Part shown: one piece after another, positions 47,768 to 56,862 of the stretch | How positions within the stretch are numbered: the stretch's first letter is position 1 | Layout: each line of letters starts with the position of its first letter | Source of the DNA: Synechococcus elongatus PCC 11801 | GTDB taxonomy: Bacteria; Cyanobacteriota; Cyanobacteriia; Synechococcales; Synechococcaceae | Direction: 5' to 3' | Length of the DNA: 64,000 nt | Assembly (NCBI RefSeq): GCF_003846445.2 | Contig: NZ_CP030139.2 | Location: forward strand, 1,054,001-1,118,000 | Notes under the pieces: model-generated | What the model was told of the DNA's origin: nothing | What the model saw: only the letters and a program-made list of their open reading frames with translations | Database searches by the model: none | Translations under genes and position numbers: made by a program

Positions 47768-48373
47768 GTGACTCTTGCCGAAGGCGTTCAACTAGTTACA
47801 TTCATCATCCTGACGGCTGGGGTGGTTTTGGCGGCCTTGGGGGTCGTTCTTGCCAGCAATATTGTCTACTCAGCCTTTTTACTGGGCGGTGTCTTCATCA
47901 GTATTGCGGGTCTCTATCTGCTGCTGAATGCCAGCTTTGTAGCCTTTGCCCAAGTGCTGATCTACGTCGGTGCCGTCAACGTCTTGATCCTGTTTGCGAT
48001 CATGTTGGTCAACAAACGGGAAGACTTCCGACCGCTGAAATTTAACTGGCTGCGCAAAGGGCTAACGGTTCTGGTTTGTGGTGGTCTGTTTGCGCTGCTC
48101 AGTCTGACCGTGCTTTCAACGCCTTGGGCCGTGACGCCGACACCAGGTGCTAGTGGTGATGAGGCGATTTACCTGATCGGTGAACACTTCTTCAGCGACT
48201 ATCTGCTGCCCTTTGAACTGGCTTCGGTATTGCTGTTGATGGCAATGATTGGGGCAATCGTTCTGGCTCGTCGTGATTTTGAGCCTGAAGATGTGATGAC
48301 TGGTGCGACGGCTGATTTGCAACTGCCCGAGCGATCGCGGGAAGAGTTGCTGACGGGTGCTGGCAAGAAATAA
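47768..48373 (+). CDS. ndhG: NAD(P)H-quinone oxidoreductase chain 6
   Basis: 201 residues from a GTG three bases after the ndhI stop. Five membrane helices, including FAQVLIYVGAVNVLILFAIML with the conserved pi-bulge helix. It is the ND6-like subunit next to the quinone channel. The C-terminus is hydrophilic (EDVMTGATADLQLPERSREELL). Confidence 0.96.
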   Translation: MTLAEGVQLVTFIILTAGVVLAALGVVLASNIVYSAFLLGGVFISIAGLYLLLNASFVAFAQVLIYVGAVNVLILFAIMLVNKREDFRPLKFNWLRKGLTVLVCGGLFALLSLTVLSTPWAVTPTPGASGDEAIYLIGEHFFSDYLLPFELASVLLLMAMIGAIVLARRDFEPEDVMTGATADLQLPERSREELLTGAGKK

Positions 48374-48391
48374 GCGATAAGGAACAATCTC

Positions 48392-48703
48392 ATGACTGTA
48401 CCTCTCGAATACTTTTTGGTTCTCGCTGCTGCCCTGTTCTGCATTGGCGTCTATGGCTTAGTAACCAGCCGCAATGCCGTCCGCGTGTTGATGTCAATTG
48501 AGTTAATGTTAAATGCCGTCAACCTCAACCTGATGGCATTCTCCAACTATCTGGATGGCACCTTAATTCGCGGCCAAGTCTTTACCGTCTTTGTGATTAC
48601 GGTTGCAGCCGCTGAAGCAGCGGTCGGTCTGGCAATTCTGCTGGCAATTTACCGCAACCGCAACACGGTAGATATGGAGCAATTCAATCTCTTGAAGTGG
48701 TAA
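48392..48703 (+). CDS. ndhE: NAD(P)H-quinone oxidoreductase subunit 4L
   Basis: 103 residues, three membrane helices, with the conserved Glu in [20 protein letters not shown] and a second in [18 protein letters not shown]. NuoK/ND4L homologue in the proton path of NDH-1. Preceded by AAGGAA as ribosome binding site. Last gene of the operon. Confidence 0.97.
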   Translation: MTVPLEYFLVLAAALFCIGVYGLVTSRNAVRVLMSIELMLNAVNLNLMAFSNYLDGTLIRGQVFTVFVITVAAAEAAVGLAILLAIYRNRNTVDMEQFNLLKW

Positions 48704-48869
48704 GCGATCTCGCTTCCTTGCTCTGAAAACTCAGCATGAATCCGTGAGCTGCTTGGAGGACTCTCTAGGCGGCTTTTCTCATGCCAACCAACTTGGCAAG
48801 TGCTTGAGCAGGCTGGACACCGGCTGCTTCTTTAACTGCTGGACTTGAACAAGAAAAGCAGACCATTTA

Positions 48870-48906
48870 TTGACAGCTATTCTTTTTAAGAACAATAATC
48901 ATTCTC
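48870..48906 (+). promoter_or_regulatory. Porin promoter overlapped by a Fur-like box
   Basis: A perfect -35 TTGACA at 48870-48875 is followed after 17-18 bases by CAATAAT as -10. The 19-mer at 48888-48906 (AAGAACAATAATCATTCTC) matches the classical Fur consensus GATAATGATAATCATTATC at 14 of 19 positions by eye and covers the -10. This predicts repression by Fur with iron. The start codon is at 48927 with an AGGG ribosome binding site. Confidence 0.65.
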
Positions 48907-48926
48907 ATAAGGTGTGAGGGCTAGGG

Positions 48927-50564
48927 ATGCAAGTTCAATCTGCAGCAGTTTGGGTTGGAGCAGCGCTTGGTTTGGGGTTCACTCCTGCTGCGATCGCGTT
49001 GGACGCCAGCACACTCCAACAGGTGAATGCGATCGCCAATGAAGATCTGCCTGCAGCCCAAGTCACCTCCATCACTCAACTGAGTGACGTTCGCCCAACG
49101 GATTGGGCCTATCAAGCCTTGCAGTCCTTGGTGGAGCGTTATGGCTGCATCGTCGGCTATCCAGACCGCACCTACCGTGGCAGTCGTGCGCTGACTCGGT
49201 ATGAGTTTGCAGCCGGACTGAATGCCTGCTTAGACAAAGTCATTGAATTTGCTGCTTCCAACGAAGACCTCGACACCCTCAAAAAGCTGACAGAAGAGTT
49301 TCAAACGGAGCTAGCAACCCTGCGCGGTCGCGTTGATGGTTTAGAAGCCCGCGTCACCAAACTCGAAGCTACTCAGTTTTCAACCACGACCAAACTCCAG
49401 GGCGACGTGCTCCTCAGCCTCGATCGCGCCTTTGGCCCCAGCGGTTTGGATACCGGCACCTCCTTCTCGCAACGGGTGGGGTTGGATTTCAACACCAGCT
49501 TCACCGGCAACGACCTGCTCAAAACCCGCCTCGAAGCCAACAGCATTACCTCACCTGGCCTGCGTGATTTGAATGGTTTTTCAGCTGGCGCAGGCATTCC
49601 CAGCCCCGGTGCAGCACTGGCCTATGACAATGCAGCTACGAGCGCGGATCCGAGCTTCACGCTCAACACACTGATCTATCAGTTTCCGGTGGGCTCCGTG
49701 AACTTCACGGTGGGGACATCTAATGTCCAGGTCGACGATATCTTCTCGACGAACGGTTCTTTCTACGCCCCCGAGCTTTCCTACTTCTTCAACAATCCCG
49801 TGCCCGGTATCTACAACGATGCCGATACCTCGAATTCTGCTGGAGCGGGTTTCAACTGGCAGATCAACCCCAACTTCAACTTCGGGTTGGCCTACATCAA
49901 CCAACAAGGCCCGACTTCTGGCCTCAATTTAGAAACGGATCCGACTGCAGGTGTTTTTGGGGCAGATTCGCAGACCACAGCTCAACTTGCCTTCCAGAAT
50001 GACGACAGAACTTTCATCGGCGCTTTAGCCTATGCCTATCGCAAAGGCCCCAGCTTCAATCCAATCAATCCGGATGGGGTGGGGTTACCGGCTCAGTTTG
50101 GGGGCGTTGCCTATGGCACAGTGCGATCGCTGATTGGCCCTGCTGATTCACCAACGGATCTGATTAGTAGCAACAACGTCGGCCTGAGCTTAGGTTGGGC
50201 TGTGAGCGAGAACTTTACGATCAGTGGCTCCTATGGCATCAGCTTCTTGAGTGGCTCGGCGGGCAGTTCGACGGTTCAGTCTTGGAATCTGGGTCTGACC
50301 TTCCCGAACCTGTTTGCGGATGGCAATGAATTGGGCTTGGCGGTGGGTCAAATTCCTTATGTCACCAGCGATAGTCGTGGTGCAGCCTTTGCTGATAGTG
50401 GCCCCTTTGCCTTTGAGGTCTACTACAAACTGCAGCTGACCGACAATATTGCCATCACACCAGCGCTCTATGCCGTGACCAATGCCGGTGGCGGGCTGAC
50501 GATCGGTAACCTTGCCAATGGTGATTATTGGGTGCCGGTACTCAAGACTGAGTTCTTGTTCTAG
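48927..50564 (+). CDS. Iron-uptake type SLH/OprB outer membrane porin
   Basis: 545 residues. Signal peptide 1-24 (VWVGAALGLGFTPAAIA), one S-layer homology domain from about 52 to 110 (DVRPTDWAYQALQSLVERYG, GYPDRTYRG, ALTRYEFAAGLNA), a coiled coil (115-150), then a beta-barrel rich in aromatic and Gly residues ending in KTEFLF with the terminal Phe. The SLH domain anchors it to peptidoglycan-linked polymers; the barrel forms the porin (SomA/SomB group). The Fur-like box in the promoter agrees with an iron role. Confidence 0.93.
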   Translation: MQVQSAAVWVGAALGLGFTPAAIALDASTLQQVNAIANEDLPAAQVTSITQLSDVRPTDWAYQALQSLVERYGCIVGYPDRTYRGSRALTRYEFAAGLNACLDKVIEFAASNEDLDTLKKLTEEFQTELATLRGRVDGLEARVTKLEATQFSTTTKLQGDVLLSLDRAFGPSGLDTGTSFSQRVGLDFNTSFTGNDLLKTRLEANSITSPGLRDLNGFSAGAGIPSPGAALAYDNAATSADPSFTLNTLIYQFPVGSVNFTVGTSNVQVDDIFSTNGSFYAPELSYFFNNPVPGIYNDADTSNSAGAGFNWQINPNFNFGLAYINQQGPTSGLNLETDPTAGVFGADSQTTAQLAFQNDDRTFIGALAYAYRKGPSFNPINPDGVGLPAQFGGVAYGTVRSLIGPADSPTDLISSNNVGLSLGWAVSENFTISGSYGISFLSGSAGSSTVQSWNLGLTFPNLFADGNELGLAVGQIPYVTSDSRGAAFADSGPFAFEVYYKLQLTDNIAITPALYAVTNAGGGLTIGNLANGDYWVPVLKTEFLF

Positions 50565-50608
50565 TCCCTCATCAATGAATCATGTCCAAGCCCAAACGTG
50601 GGTATGTC

Positions 50609-50625
50609 TGTCCTGCGACAGGACA
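50609..50625 (+). terminator. Hairpin downstream of the porin gene
   Basis: A perfect seven-base stem (TGTCCTG / CAGGACA) with a CGA turn, 45 bases past the stop. There is no U run after it, so termination is uncertain. Confidence 0.45.
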
Positions 50626-50695
50626 ACCATGCCGAGACAGCTCTGCATTACAAGGCTAAGTTTATGATCAGAAAGACTGACCTGGAGTCTCAACC

Positions 50696-50833
50696 ATGCG
50701 GTGGATTTGGCGAGCTGCTGCGATCGCGGTGATCTTGACCAGTTGGGATGCAGCCGCGATCGCCCATTCCAGCAACTCTGACGTCAACCAATGCCACCAC
50801 GATCGGCGTACAGGTGAATATCACTGTCACTAA
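50696..50833 (+). CDS. 45-residue secreted Cys/His-rich peptide
   Basis: A short frame from ATG 50696. The first 23 residues are a signal peptide (WIWRAAAIAVILTSW, then AAAIA). The mature part of about 22 residues ends CHHDRRTGEYHCH, the motif seen at the end of many small secreted bacterial proteins of the YHYH-like type. Two Cys and four His suggest metal binding, not proven. The His-rich secreted protein gene follows 43 bases later on the same strand. Confidence 0.7.
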   Translation: MRWIWRAAAIAVILTSWDAAAIAHSSNSDVNQCHHDRRTGEYHCH

Positions 50834-50876
50834 ATTCTGGCGATCGTGCTGTTTTAATCTCGGTTAATCACTCTCA

Positions 50877-51371
50877 ATGCCCTTCATTACTCGCCGCGTC
50901 CTGAAGACGGCAGCGTTGCTGCTGCCGGTCGTCCTGCCAACTGCTGCTCTCGCCTTTCCCCAAACGGCGGCTTGGCAACAAGCGCACAGCGCCGGTCACC
51001 AACACCAGTCTGGAGCTAACCATGCCCACGGTAGCCTTGCCGTTCCCGCTGGTGCGCCTCAGCCGACTGTCAAGCTGAAAGTTGAGCGCGATCGCAAGAG
51101 TGGCTGGAATATACGACTGATTACCGAGAACTTCCGTTTTGCTCCCGAAGAACTCGACCAGACTAATCAGGTTGACTCAGGTCATGCCCACTTGTTTCTG
51201 AATGGTCAAAAAATTGCCAGGCTGTATGGTCCTTGGTATCACCTTTCTTCACTACCGGTAGGGAAGCAAACACTGATGGCGGAATTAACGACCAATCAAC
51301 ACAATGTGATCACGGTCAATGGGAAACCTGTCATGGCCAAAATCACAGTAGAAGTTCCAGCCAGTAAATAA
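50877..51371 (+). CDS. Secreted His-rich protein of unknown function
   Basis: 164 residues. Signal peptide 1-26 (LKTAALLLPVVLPTAALA). The mature N-terminus is His-rich (HSAGHQHQSGANHAHG), then a beta-rich domain with LITENFRFAPEEL, SGHAHLFLNGQKIARLYGPWYHL and LTTNQHNVITVNGKP. The domain resembles small cupredoxin/CopC-like periplasmic folds, but the family is uncharacterised to my knowledge. It may form an operon with the 45-residue peptide upstream. Metal binding, perhaps Cu or Zn, is inferred from histidines. Confidence 0.75.
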   Translation: MPFITRRVLKTAALLLPVVLPTAALAFPQTAAWQQAHSAGHQHQSGANHAHGSLAVPAGAPQPTVKLKVERDRKSGWNIRLITENFRFAPEELDQTNQVDSGHAHLFLNGQKIARLYGPWYHLSSLPVGKQTLMAELTTNQHNVITVNGKPVMAKITVEVPASK

Positions 51372-51450
51372 GTGCACAAAGGATTCGGATCTCAATCTGG
51401 GCGATCGTCGCTTCTATCTATCCGCTTGCAGTCGCAGCAATGAGATTAAA

Positions 51451-51486
51451 AAGGCCTGTCCTGCACCACTGCAGATAACAGGCCTT
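51451..51486. terminator. Bidirectional terminator between secreted protein gene and clpB
   Basis: A nine-base perfect stem (AAGGCCTGT / ACAGGCCTT) with an 18-base loop, flanked by A/T-rich sequence on both sides. It can end both the + strand gene and clpB. Confidence 0.85.
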
Positions 51487-51508
51487 AATCATTTAAGTTA
51501 ATTTAATG

Positions 51509-54136
51509 CTAACTAATCGTCGTCGTTGCTGCTGGGGCGGCGATCGATTGGAAGATAAGCCGTCCATTTTCAACCGCAACTTGGATGGTATCGCCATCAC
51601 GAAACTCACCGCGAAGGATGGCTTTGGCGATCGCGGTTTCAAGTTCTCGCTGGATGACCCGTTTGAGAGGGCGCGCCCCATAGACCGGATCGAAACCAAC
51701 ATCTACTAGGAAATTGACCGCTTCAGGAGTCATCGACAACGCTAGCTTGCGATCGCTCAGCCGCTCTTCAAGACGCTGGAGTTGAATGCGAACAATTTGC
51801 TGAAGCTGATCCTTCCGCAGACTGTGGAAGATGATTGTTTCATCCACACGGTTGAGGAATTCCGGCCGGAAATTAGCGCGCAACGCATCGGTGACACGAC
51901 TCCGCATTTCTTCGTAGCGGCTATCATCTCCTGCAACATCCAGGATGAATTGTGAGCCAATATTGCTGGTCAGAATCAAGATTGTGTTCTTGAAGTCAAC
52001 TGTCCGACCTCGACTATCCGTCACCCGACCATCATCGAGAATCTGCAACATGACGTTAAAGACGTCAGGATGTGCTTTCTCGATCTCATCAAACAAGATG
52101 ACGGAATAAGGACGTCGCCGCACCGCTTCGGTCAGTTGACCGCCTTCGTCATAGCCAACATAGCCAGGAGGTGCACCAATTAGCCGCGAGACCGCATGTT
52201 TTTCCATATATTCCGACATATCGATGCGAATCATCGCATCTTCCGTATCAAACAGATAAGCGGCTAGGGCTTTGGCAAGCTCAGTTTTACCAACTCCAGT
52301 TGGGCCAAGGAAAATGAAACTCGCAATCGGTCGTTTCGGATCAGATAAGCCAGCTCGCGATCGCTGAATTGCATCGGCAACTGCAGAAACGGCCTCATCT
52401 TGACCAATAACCCGCTGATGCAGCTCACTATCCAAGTTGAGTAGCTTTTGCATTTCTGACTCAACAAGCTTACTGACCGGAATTCCGGTCCATTTCGAGA
52501 TGATTTCAGCGATATCAACCTCGGTCACTTCTTCTCGTAACAGAGACTTGCCGCCAGTTTGCGTTGCAGCCAAACCATGCTCCATTTCTGCAAGTTTCCG
52601 CTGCAGCTCAGTTAGCTTGCCATATTTCAGTTCAGCAGCTTTGTTCAAATCATAATCTCGCTCAGCCTGCTGGATTTTGAGGTTGACCTGATCAATCTCC
52701 TCGCGGACAGACTTAATATCTTCGAGGACATCTTTTTCAGCTTTCCATTGACTGCTTAAACTGCGCTGGTCTTCTTTAAGATTTGCCAGTTCTTTTTCGA
52801 GCCGTTGCAGTCGCTCCTGTGAAGCGGTATCGCTCTCTTTACGCAGAGAGAGTCGCTCCATTTCTAACTGGAGAATTTTGCGATCGATTTCATCCAGCTC
52901 CTCAGGTTTTGAAGTGATCTCCATTTTGAGGCGCGCTGCAGATTCATCAACCAAGTCGATCGCTTTATCCGGTAGAAAGCGATCGCTAATGTAGCGGGTT
53001 GAAAGCACAGCTGCTGCAACCAATGCACTGTCAGAAATACGAACGCCATGGTGAACTTCATAGCGTTCTTTCAAGCCTCGGAGAATAGAGATTGTGTCTT
53101 CAACCGAGGGTTGATCGACAAAAACCTGTTGGAAGCGTCGCTCCAGTGCCGCATCCTTTTCAATGTACTGGCGATATTCATCGAGCGTCGTTGCTCCAAT
53201 ACAACGCAGCTCACCGCGAGCCAACATTGGCTTCAGCAAGTTGCCAGCATCCATCGAGCCTTGGGTTGCCCCAGCACCGACAACCGTATGAATTTCATCA
53301 ATAAAAAGGATGATAATGCCTTCAGAATCAGTGACTTCTTTCAGAACTGCTTTCAGGCGTTCTTCAAATTCACCACGGAATTTAGCACCAGCGATTAAAG
53401 CGCCCATATCCAAGGCAATCAGGCGTCGATCCTTCAGTGACTGGGGCACATCACCATTGATAATCCGCTGAGCAAGGCCCTCTGCGATCGCCGTTTTCCC
53501 AACCCCAGGCTCACCAATCAAAACCGGATTGTTTTTAGTGCGTCGACTGAGAATCTGCACAGTACGCCGAATTTCATCATCGCGACCAATCACCGGATCT
53601 AACTTACCAAGGCGAGCCATTTCGGTGAGGTCACGCCCATATTTTTCGAGGGCTTCGTATTTACCTTCGGGATTTTGATCAGTCACTTTTTGGCTGCCTC
53701 GAATCTGTTGAATAACCTGACGGAGTTGCTTTTCATCAACCTTAAACTCTTGACTGAGCAATCGCCCAAAACGAGAGTCACGGGGGAAACTTAGGATCAG
53801 GTGCTCAATAGAGATGAACTCATCATCAAAATCCTTACGAAATTGTTCTGCTTGATCAAGTAACTGATCGAGCGATCGCCCCAAATAAACTGATTGATTA
53901 CCTCCACTGACCTTGGGCTGACGTGCTATGAACTGCTCAGTAAATTGCTGCAAGCGACTGGTTTCTAAGCCTGCTTTTTTGAGGATATTGAGCGCTAAAC
54001 CTGGCTCTTGCAACAGCGCTAGAAACAAGTGTTCAGTTTCAATTTGCTGATGCTGAGCTTGTTTCGCAACATCCGTAGTACGAACGATCGCTTCCCAGGC
54101 TTTTTCAGTAAATCGATTGGGATCTGTCGGTTGCAT
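51509..54136 (-). CDS. clpB: ATP-dependent disaggregase ClpB
   Basis: 875 residues from ATG 54136 ([17 protein letters not shown]); the frame extends nine codons. N-domain repeats, NBD1 with Walker [10 protein letters not shown] and Walker [10 protein letters not shown], the long middle coiled coil (about 400-520, [15 protein letters not shown]), NBD2 with GPTGVGKTE and [13 protein letters not shown]. Hexameric Hsp100 that dissolves aggregates with DnaK. S. elongatus has a heat-inducible and a constitutive copy; which one this is cannot be decided from sequence alone. It has lower G+C and fewer HIP1 sites than its neighbours. Confidence 0.96.
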   Translation of the reverse strand: MQPTDPNRFTEKAWEAIVRTTDVAKQAQHQQIETEHLFLALLQEPGLALNILKKAGLETSRLQQFTEQFIARQPKVSGGNQSVYLGRSLDQLLDQAEQFRKDFDDEFISIEHLILSFPRDSRFGRLLSQEFKVDEKQLRQVIQQIRGSQKVTDQNPEGKYEALEKYGRDLTEMARLGKLDPVIGRDDEIRRTVQILSRRTKNNPVLIGEPGVGKTAIAEGLAQRIINGDVPQSLKDRRLIALDMGALIAGAKFRGEFEERLKAVLKEVTDSEGIIILFIDEIHTVVGAGATQGSMDAGNLLKPMLARGELRCIGATTLDEYRQYIEKDAALERRFQQVFVDQPSVEDTISILRGLKERYEVHHGVRISDSALVAAAVLSTRYISDRFLPDKAIDLVDESAARLKMEITSKPEELDEIDRKILQLEMERLSLRKESDTASQERLQRLEKELANLKEDQRSLSSQWKAEKDVLEDIKSVREEIDQVNLKIQQAERDYDLNKAAELKYGKLTELQRKLAEMEHGLAATQTGGKSLLREEVTEVDIAEIISKWTGIPVSKLVESEMQKLLNLDSELHQRVIGQDEAVSAVADAIQRSRAGLSDPKRPIASFIFLGPTGVGKTELAKALAAYLFDTEDAMIRIDMSEYMEKHAVSRLIGAPPGYVGYDEGGQLTEAVRRRPYSVILFDEIEKAHPDVFNVMLQILDDGRVTDSRGRTVDFKNTILILTSNIGSQFILDVAGDDSRYEEMRSRVTDALRANFRPEFLNRVDETIIFHSLRKDQLQQIVRIQLQRLEERLSDRKLALSMTPEAVNFLVDVGFDPVYGARPLKRVIQRELETAIAKAILRGEFRDGDTIQVAVENGRLIFQSIAAPAATTTIS

Positions 54137-54240
54137 GGTGAGGAGTTCCAGCGATGACCCCATTTTAGGCAGGGTTGAACGCTGGCCCAGATCGGAGATC
54201 CGGCCTGTGCCTGAGCGAAAACCGGCAGTAAAACCGCCAG

Positions 54241-54269
54241 TAAAAAGCCTCTACTTTGCAGTAGAGGCT
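54241..54269 (-). terminator. Terminator of petE
   Basis: On the minus strand AGCCTCTAC, loop TGCAAA, GTAGAGGCT, then TTTTA: a compact perfect rho-independent terminator 38 bases after the petE stop. petE is therefore monocistronic and separated from clpB. Confidence 0.92.
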
Positions 54270-54306
54270 GATTGACCACAAAAGCTAAATCAGTGGCAAC
54301 AGAAGA

Positions 54307-54684
54307 TTACTGGACCACAATTTTGCCGACCATACCAGCGCCACGGTGGGGCTCACAGTAGTAGGTGTAGGTGCCAGGCTCGCTAAAGGTTGCTTCAAAG
54401 GTTTCGCCAGGCGAGAAGGCGAGATCTTTATGAGACAGTTCCGGTTGACCTTCAACAACCACGTTGTGAGGTGCCAGTTTGTTGTTGACCCACTGAACCG
54501 TGTCACCTGCTTTGATCTCGATGGTCGAGGGTTCAAAAGCCAGCATGCCGTTGTCGGCGCCCATTTTGATCGAGACGGTTTGAGCCGCTGCCGGAGCAGT
54601 GGTCATCAGGAAGCTACCGACACACAGCACGGCGGCAACAGCGAAGAGGCTGAGGCGGCGCGCAAAGGAAACCAAAACTTTCAT
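54307..54684 (-). CDS. petE: Plastocyanin precursor
   Basis: 125 residues. Lumenal signal sequence 1-34 with a cleavage site after APAAA; mature chain starts QTVSIKMG. Copper ligands are His73 (APHNVV), Cys110, His113 and Met118 ([13 protein letters not shown]). It carries electrons from cytochrome f to photosystem I in the thylakoid lumen. A -10 element TAAAAT lies at 54716-54721 on the minus strand, 32 bases before the start codon. Ligand set and length are intact. Confidence 0.98.
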   Translation of the reverse strand: MKVLVSFARRLSLFAVAAVLCVGSFLMTTAPAAAQTVSIKMGADNGMLAFEPSTIEIKAGDTVQWVNNKLAPHNVVVEGQPELSHKDLAFSPGETFEATFSEPGTYTYYCEPHRGAGMVGKIVVQ

Positions 54685-54715
54685 AGTTAAAGGTCAGTCA
54701 AATTGCCGTGTCCCT

Positions 54716-54721
54716 ATTTTA
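54716..54721 (-). promoter_or_regulatory. -10 element of petE
   Basis: TAAAAT on the minus strand, about 32 bases upstream of the petE start, at the very end of the upstream epimerase gene's 3' region. The -35 region is poor, which suggests dependence on an activator or a different sigma factor. Confidence 0.4.
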
Positions 54722-54731
54722 CGCTAAGGCG

Positions 54732-55688
54732 CTAGCGCGGCTTGAAACCACTGACCCGAAATAGATCAGCTAAGTTGCTGACGTAAGGAACCATGCCAAA
54801 CTGCGCAGGACTCACAGGATTGGCATGGGTGAAGTGTCGGTAGTTCACGCAAAACCGATCCCAGTCGGTCATTTCGATGCGGAAGACCTTGATAAAGAAG
54901 TCGACTAAGCCCCGTGTGAGCGGAATTTGGAACCAAATTCGCAAGCCAAAGTAGTCACAGGCTTGGCGAACGGCCTCATCAAGGGTGATGGCAGGGGTAC
55001 CCAGCACAAACTTACGGACACCGGCCTCAGCAGGGGGATGAGCTATCAGATAGCGAACGACCTGAGCAATATCGTAGGCATGAACAATGTGGAAACTCGC
55101 TTCACCTTTAAAGAAGCGAATCAGCCACAGCCACTTAACCACATCCTGCAATCCAGCGGTGAGGAAGGACGATCGCTTGCCGTCGCTCCCCCCCCCAAAG
55201 ACGAGGGTCGGGAAGACAGCCGTTACCTTCGGCGCGATCGCTAGACTGTCAAGTTCTTGAAGTCCTTGATATTTCGTGCGGATGTAGTCGGTGCCGTAAA
55301 GCGCCGCCTCAGGGAGCAACTCGTTGTCATGCCCCAGCACACTCTCTGTCGAGAAGTAGATGACCTGCTGACAACGATCAGGATCCAAGCTGTTCAGTAG
55401 TTTGACCACTTGCTGAACATTGACCTGCTGCGTCGCTTCTGCTCCGCCCCAAGCGGTCGCTGTCAAAACAGCAATGTCAATCGTCTGCAACAGGTCGTGG
55501 AAGCGATCGATCTCGGCCATATCGGCTTCGATCACCTCGACTCCAGGACGGCGACTGACATCGATGGTTAGCTTTTGGCGATCGCGGACGAGCAAAAACA
55601 GCTCGTAATCGGTGTTGAGCAGCAGCGTCTCCGTTAGATAGTGGCCGACGCAGCCGCTGGCCCCAGTGATGAAGACGCGCTTACTCAC
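54732..55688 (-). CDS. NAD-dependent epimerase/dehydratase (extended SDR)
   Basis: 318 residues. The Rossmann motif is TGASGCVGHYL (9-19), the catalytic residues are probably Ser in YFSTESVLG and the Tyr/Lys in YIRTKYQGL. The C-terminus has few matches to sugar epimerases; the YDIAQVVRYL and GTPAITLDEAV segments resemble atypical SDRs acting on steroid-, flavonol- or chlorophyll-type substrates. Substrate unknown. It lies 21 bases downstream of hemE on the same strand and may be co-transcribed. Confidence 0.88.
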   Translation of the reverse strand: MSKRVFITGASGCVGHYLTETLLLNTDYELFLLVRDRQKLTIDVSRRPGVEVIEADMAEIDRFHDLLQTIDIAVLTATAWGGAEATQQVNVQQVVKLLNSLDPDRCQQVIYFSTESVLGHDNELLPEAALYGTDYIRTKYQGLQELDSLAIAPKVTAVFPTLVFGGGSDGKRSSFLTAGLQDVVKWLWLIRFFKGEASFHIVHAYDIAQVVRYLIAHPPAEAGVRKFVLGTPAITLDEAVRQACDYFGLRIWFQIPLTRGLVDFFIKVFRIEMTDWDRFCVNYRHFTHANPVSPAQFGMVPYVSNLADLFRVSGFKPR

Positions 55689-55709
55689 CCAGTGATTGCC
55701 TCTCGCAGA

Positions 55710-56774
55710 TTAGTGGCTGGTTGCCAAGAGTTGATCCAAGCTCTTCGCCGTCTCAAAGAAGTGACGGGCGTTGTCTTCGGGAGTCCCGGGCAGAATGCCA
55801 TGACCCAGATTGAGGATATGGCGCTGATTGCCCGCTTTCCGCACCGTATCGAGAATGCGATCGCGGATGAAGGCTTGGGAGCCAAACAACACGCCCGGAT
55901 CAATGTTGCCCTGTAGGCCGATATCCGGACCAAGGCGACGACGAGCATCCAACAAGTCAACCGTCCAGTCAACGCTGACAATGTCGCACCCCGACTGACC
56001 CATCCGTTCCAGAACACCAGCACTACCGCTGATGTAGAGAATCAAAGGCACTTCAGGATGCTTCGCCTTCACTTGCTGGAAGACACGCTGCTGATAAGGC
56101 AGAGCAAAGGTGTCGTAATCGATCGGGCTAAGTTGACCAGCCCAAGAGTCGAACAACTGGACAACCTGTGCACCACACTCAATTTGGTGGCAGAGGTAGA
56201 CCGCGATGTTGTCGGCCAGCTTGCCCAGCAACTCATGCAGGATCGCCGGTTCAGAGAAGGCGAGGTGCTTGATGTTGGCATAGGTTTTGGAGCTTTTACC
56301 TTCGATCGCATAGGCAGCCAGCGTCCAAGGCGCACCCGCGAAACCGAGCACAGCCGCCTCGTTGCCGACTTCGCGACGCAGCGTTTCCAGAATTGGACGA
56401 ATGAAGGGTGTGGCTTCCTCTGGATCGAGGTCGTGCACAGCAGCGACTTGTTCAGCCGTGCGAATTGGCGGCTCGAGGATGGGGCCTTTGCTCTCGATGA
56501 TGTCGAAGGGGATACCCATGCCCGGTAGTGGCGTCAGGATATCCGAGAAGAGAATGACGCCGTCGGGCTTAAAGGCGCGGAAGGGTTGTAGTGAAATCTC
56601 GATCGCCAGCTCCGGCGTTTCCGAACGCTCGCGGAAGCCCGGATACTTGTCCCGCAGATCGCGATAGACCTTCATGTAGCGGCCAGCTTGGCGCATCATC
56701 CACACGGGTGGGCGATCAAGAACCTCGCCACGAGCAGCGCGCAAAAGTCGGGGGAGCGAAGACGACGCGACCAT
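55710..56774 (-). CDS. hemE: Uroporphyrinogen decarboxylase
   Basis: 354 residues. The signature [19 protein letters not shown] (N-terminal, about 20-38) and [15 protein letters not shown] are both present, with the catalytic Asp in [13 protein letters not shown]. It decarboxylates uroporphyrinogen III to coproporphyrinogen III, feeding both heme and chlorophyll. It is followed at 21 bases by an SDR gene. glgB lies 88 bases upstream on the same strand. Confidence 0.98.
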   Translation of the reverse strand: MVASSSLPRLLRAARGEVLDRPPVWMMRQAGRYMKVYRDLRDKYPGFRERSETPELAIEISLQPFRAFKPDGVILFSDILTPLPGMGIPFDIIESKGPILEPPIRTAEQVAAVHDLDPEEATPFIRPILETLRREVGNEAAVLGFAGAPWTLAAYAIEGKSSKTYANIKHLAFSEPAILHELLGKLADNIAVYLCHQIECGAQVVQLFDSWAGQLSPIDYDTFALPYQQRVFQQVKAKHPEVPLILYISGSAGVLERMGQSGCDIVSVDWTVDLLDARRRLGPDIGLQGNIDPGVLFGSQAFIRDRILDTVRKAGNQRHILNLGHGILPGTPEDNARHFFETAKSLDQLLATSH

Positions 56775-56862
56775 GAAACCTACGCAGTAGAGGAGCGGGC
56801 GCCAGCGGAGAGAGCGGCCAGACTGGCAATTTCGAATTATAGGCGAGCGAGGGGAGCCTCAC

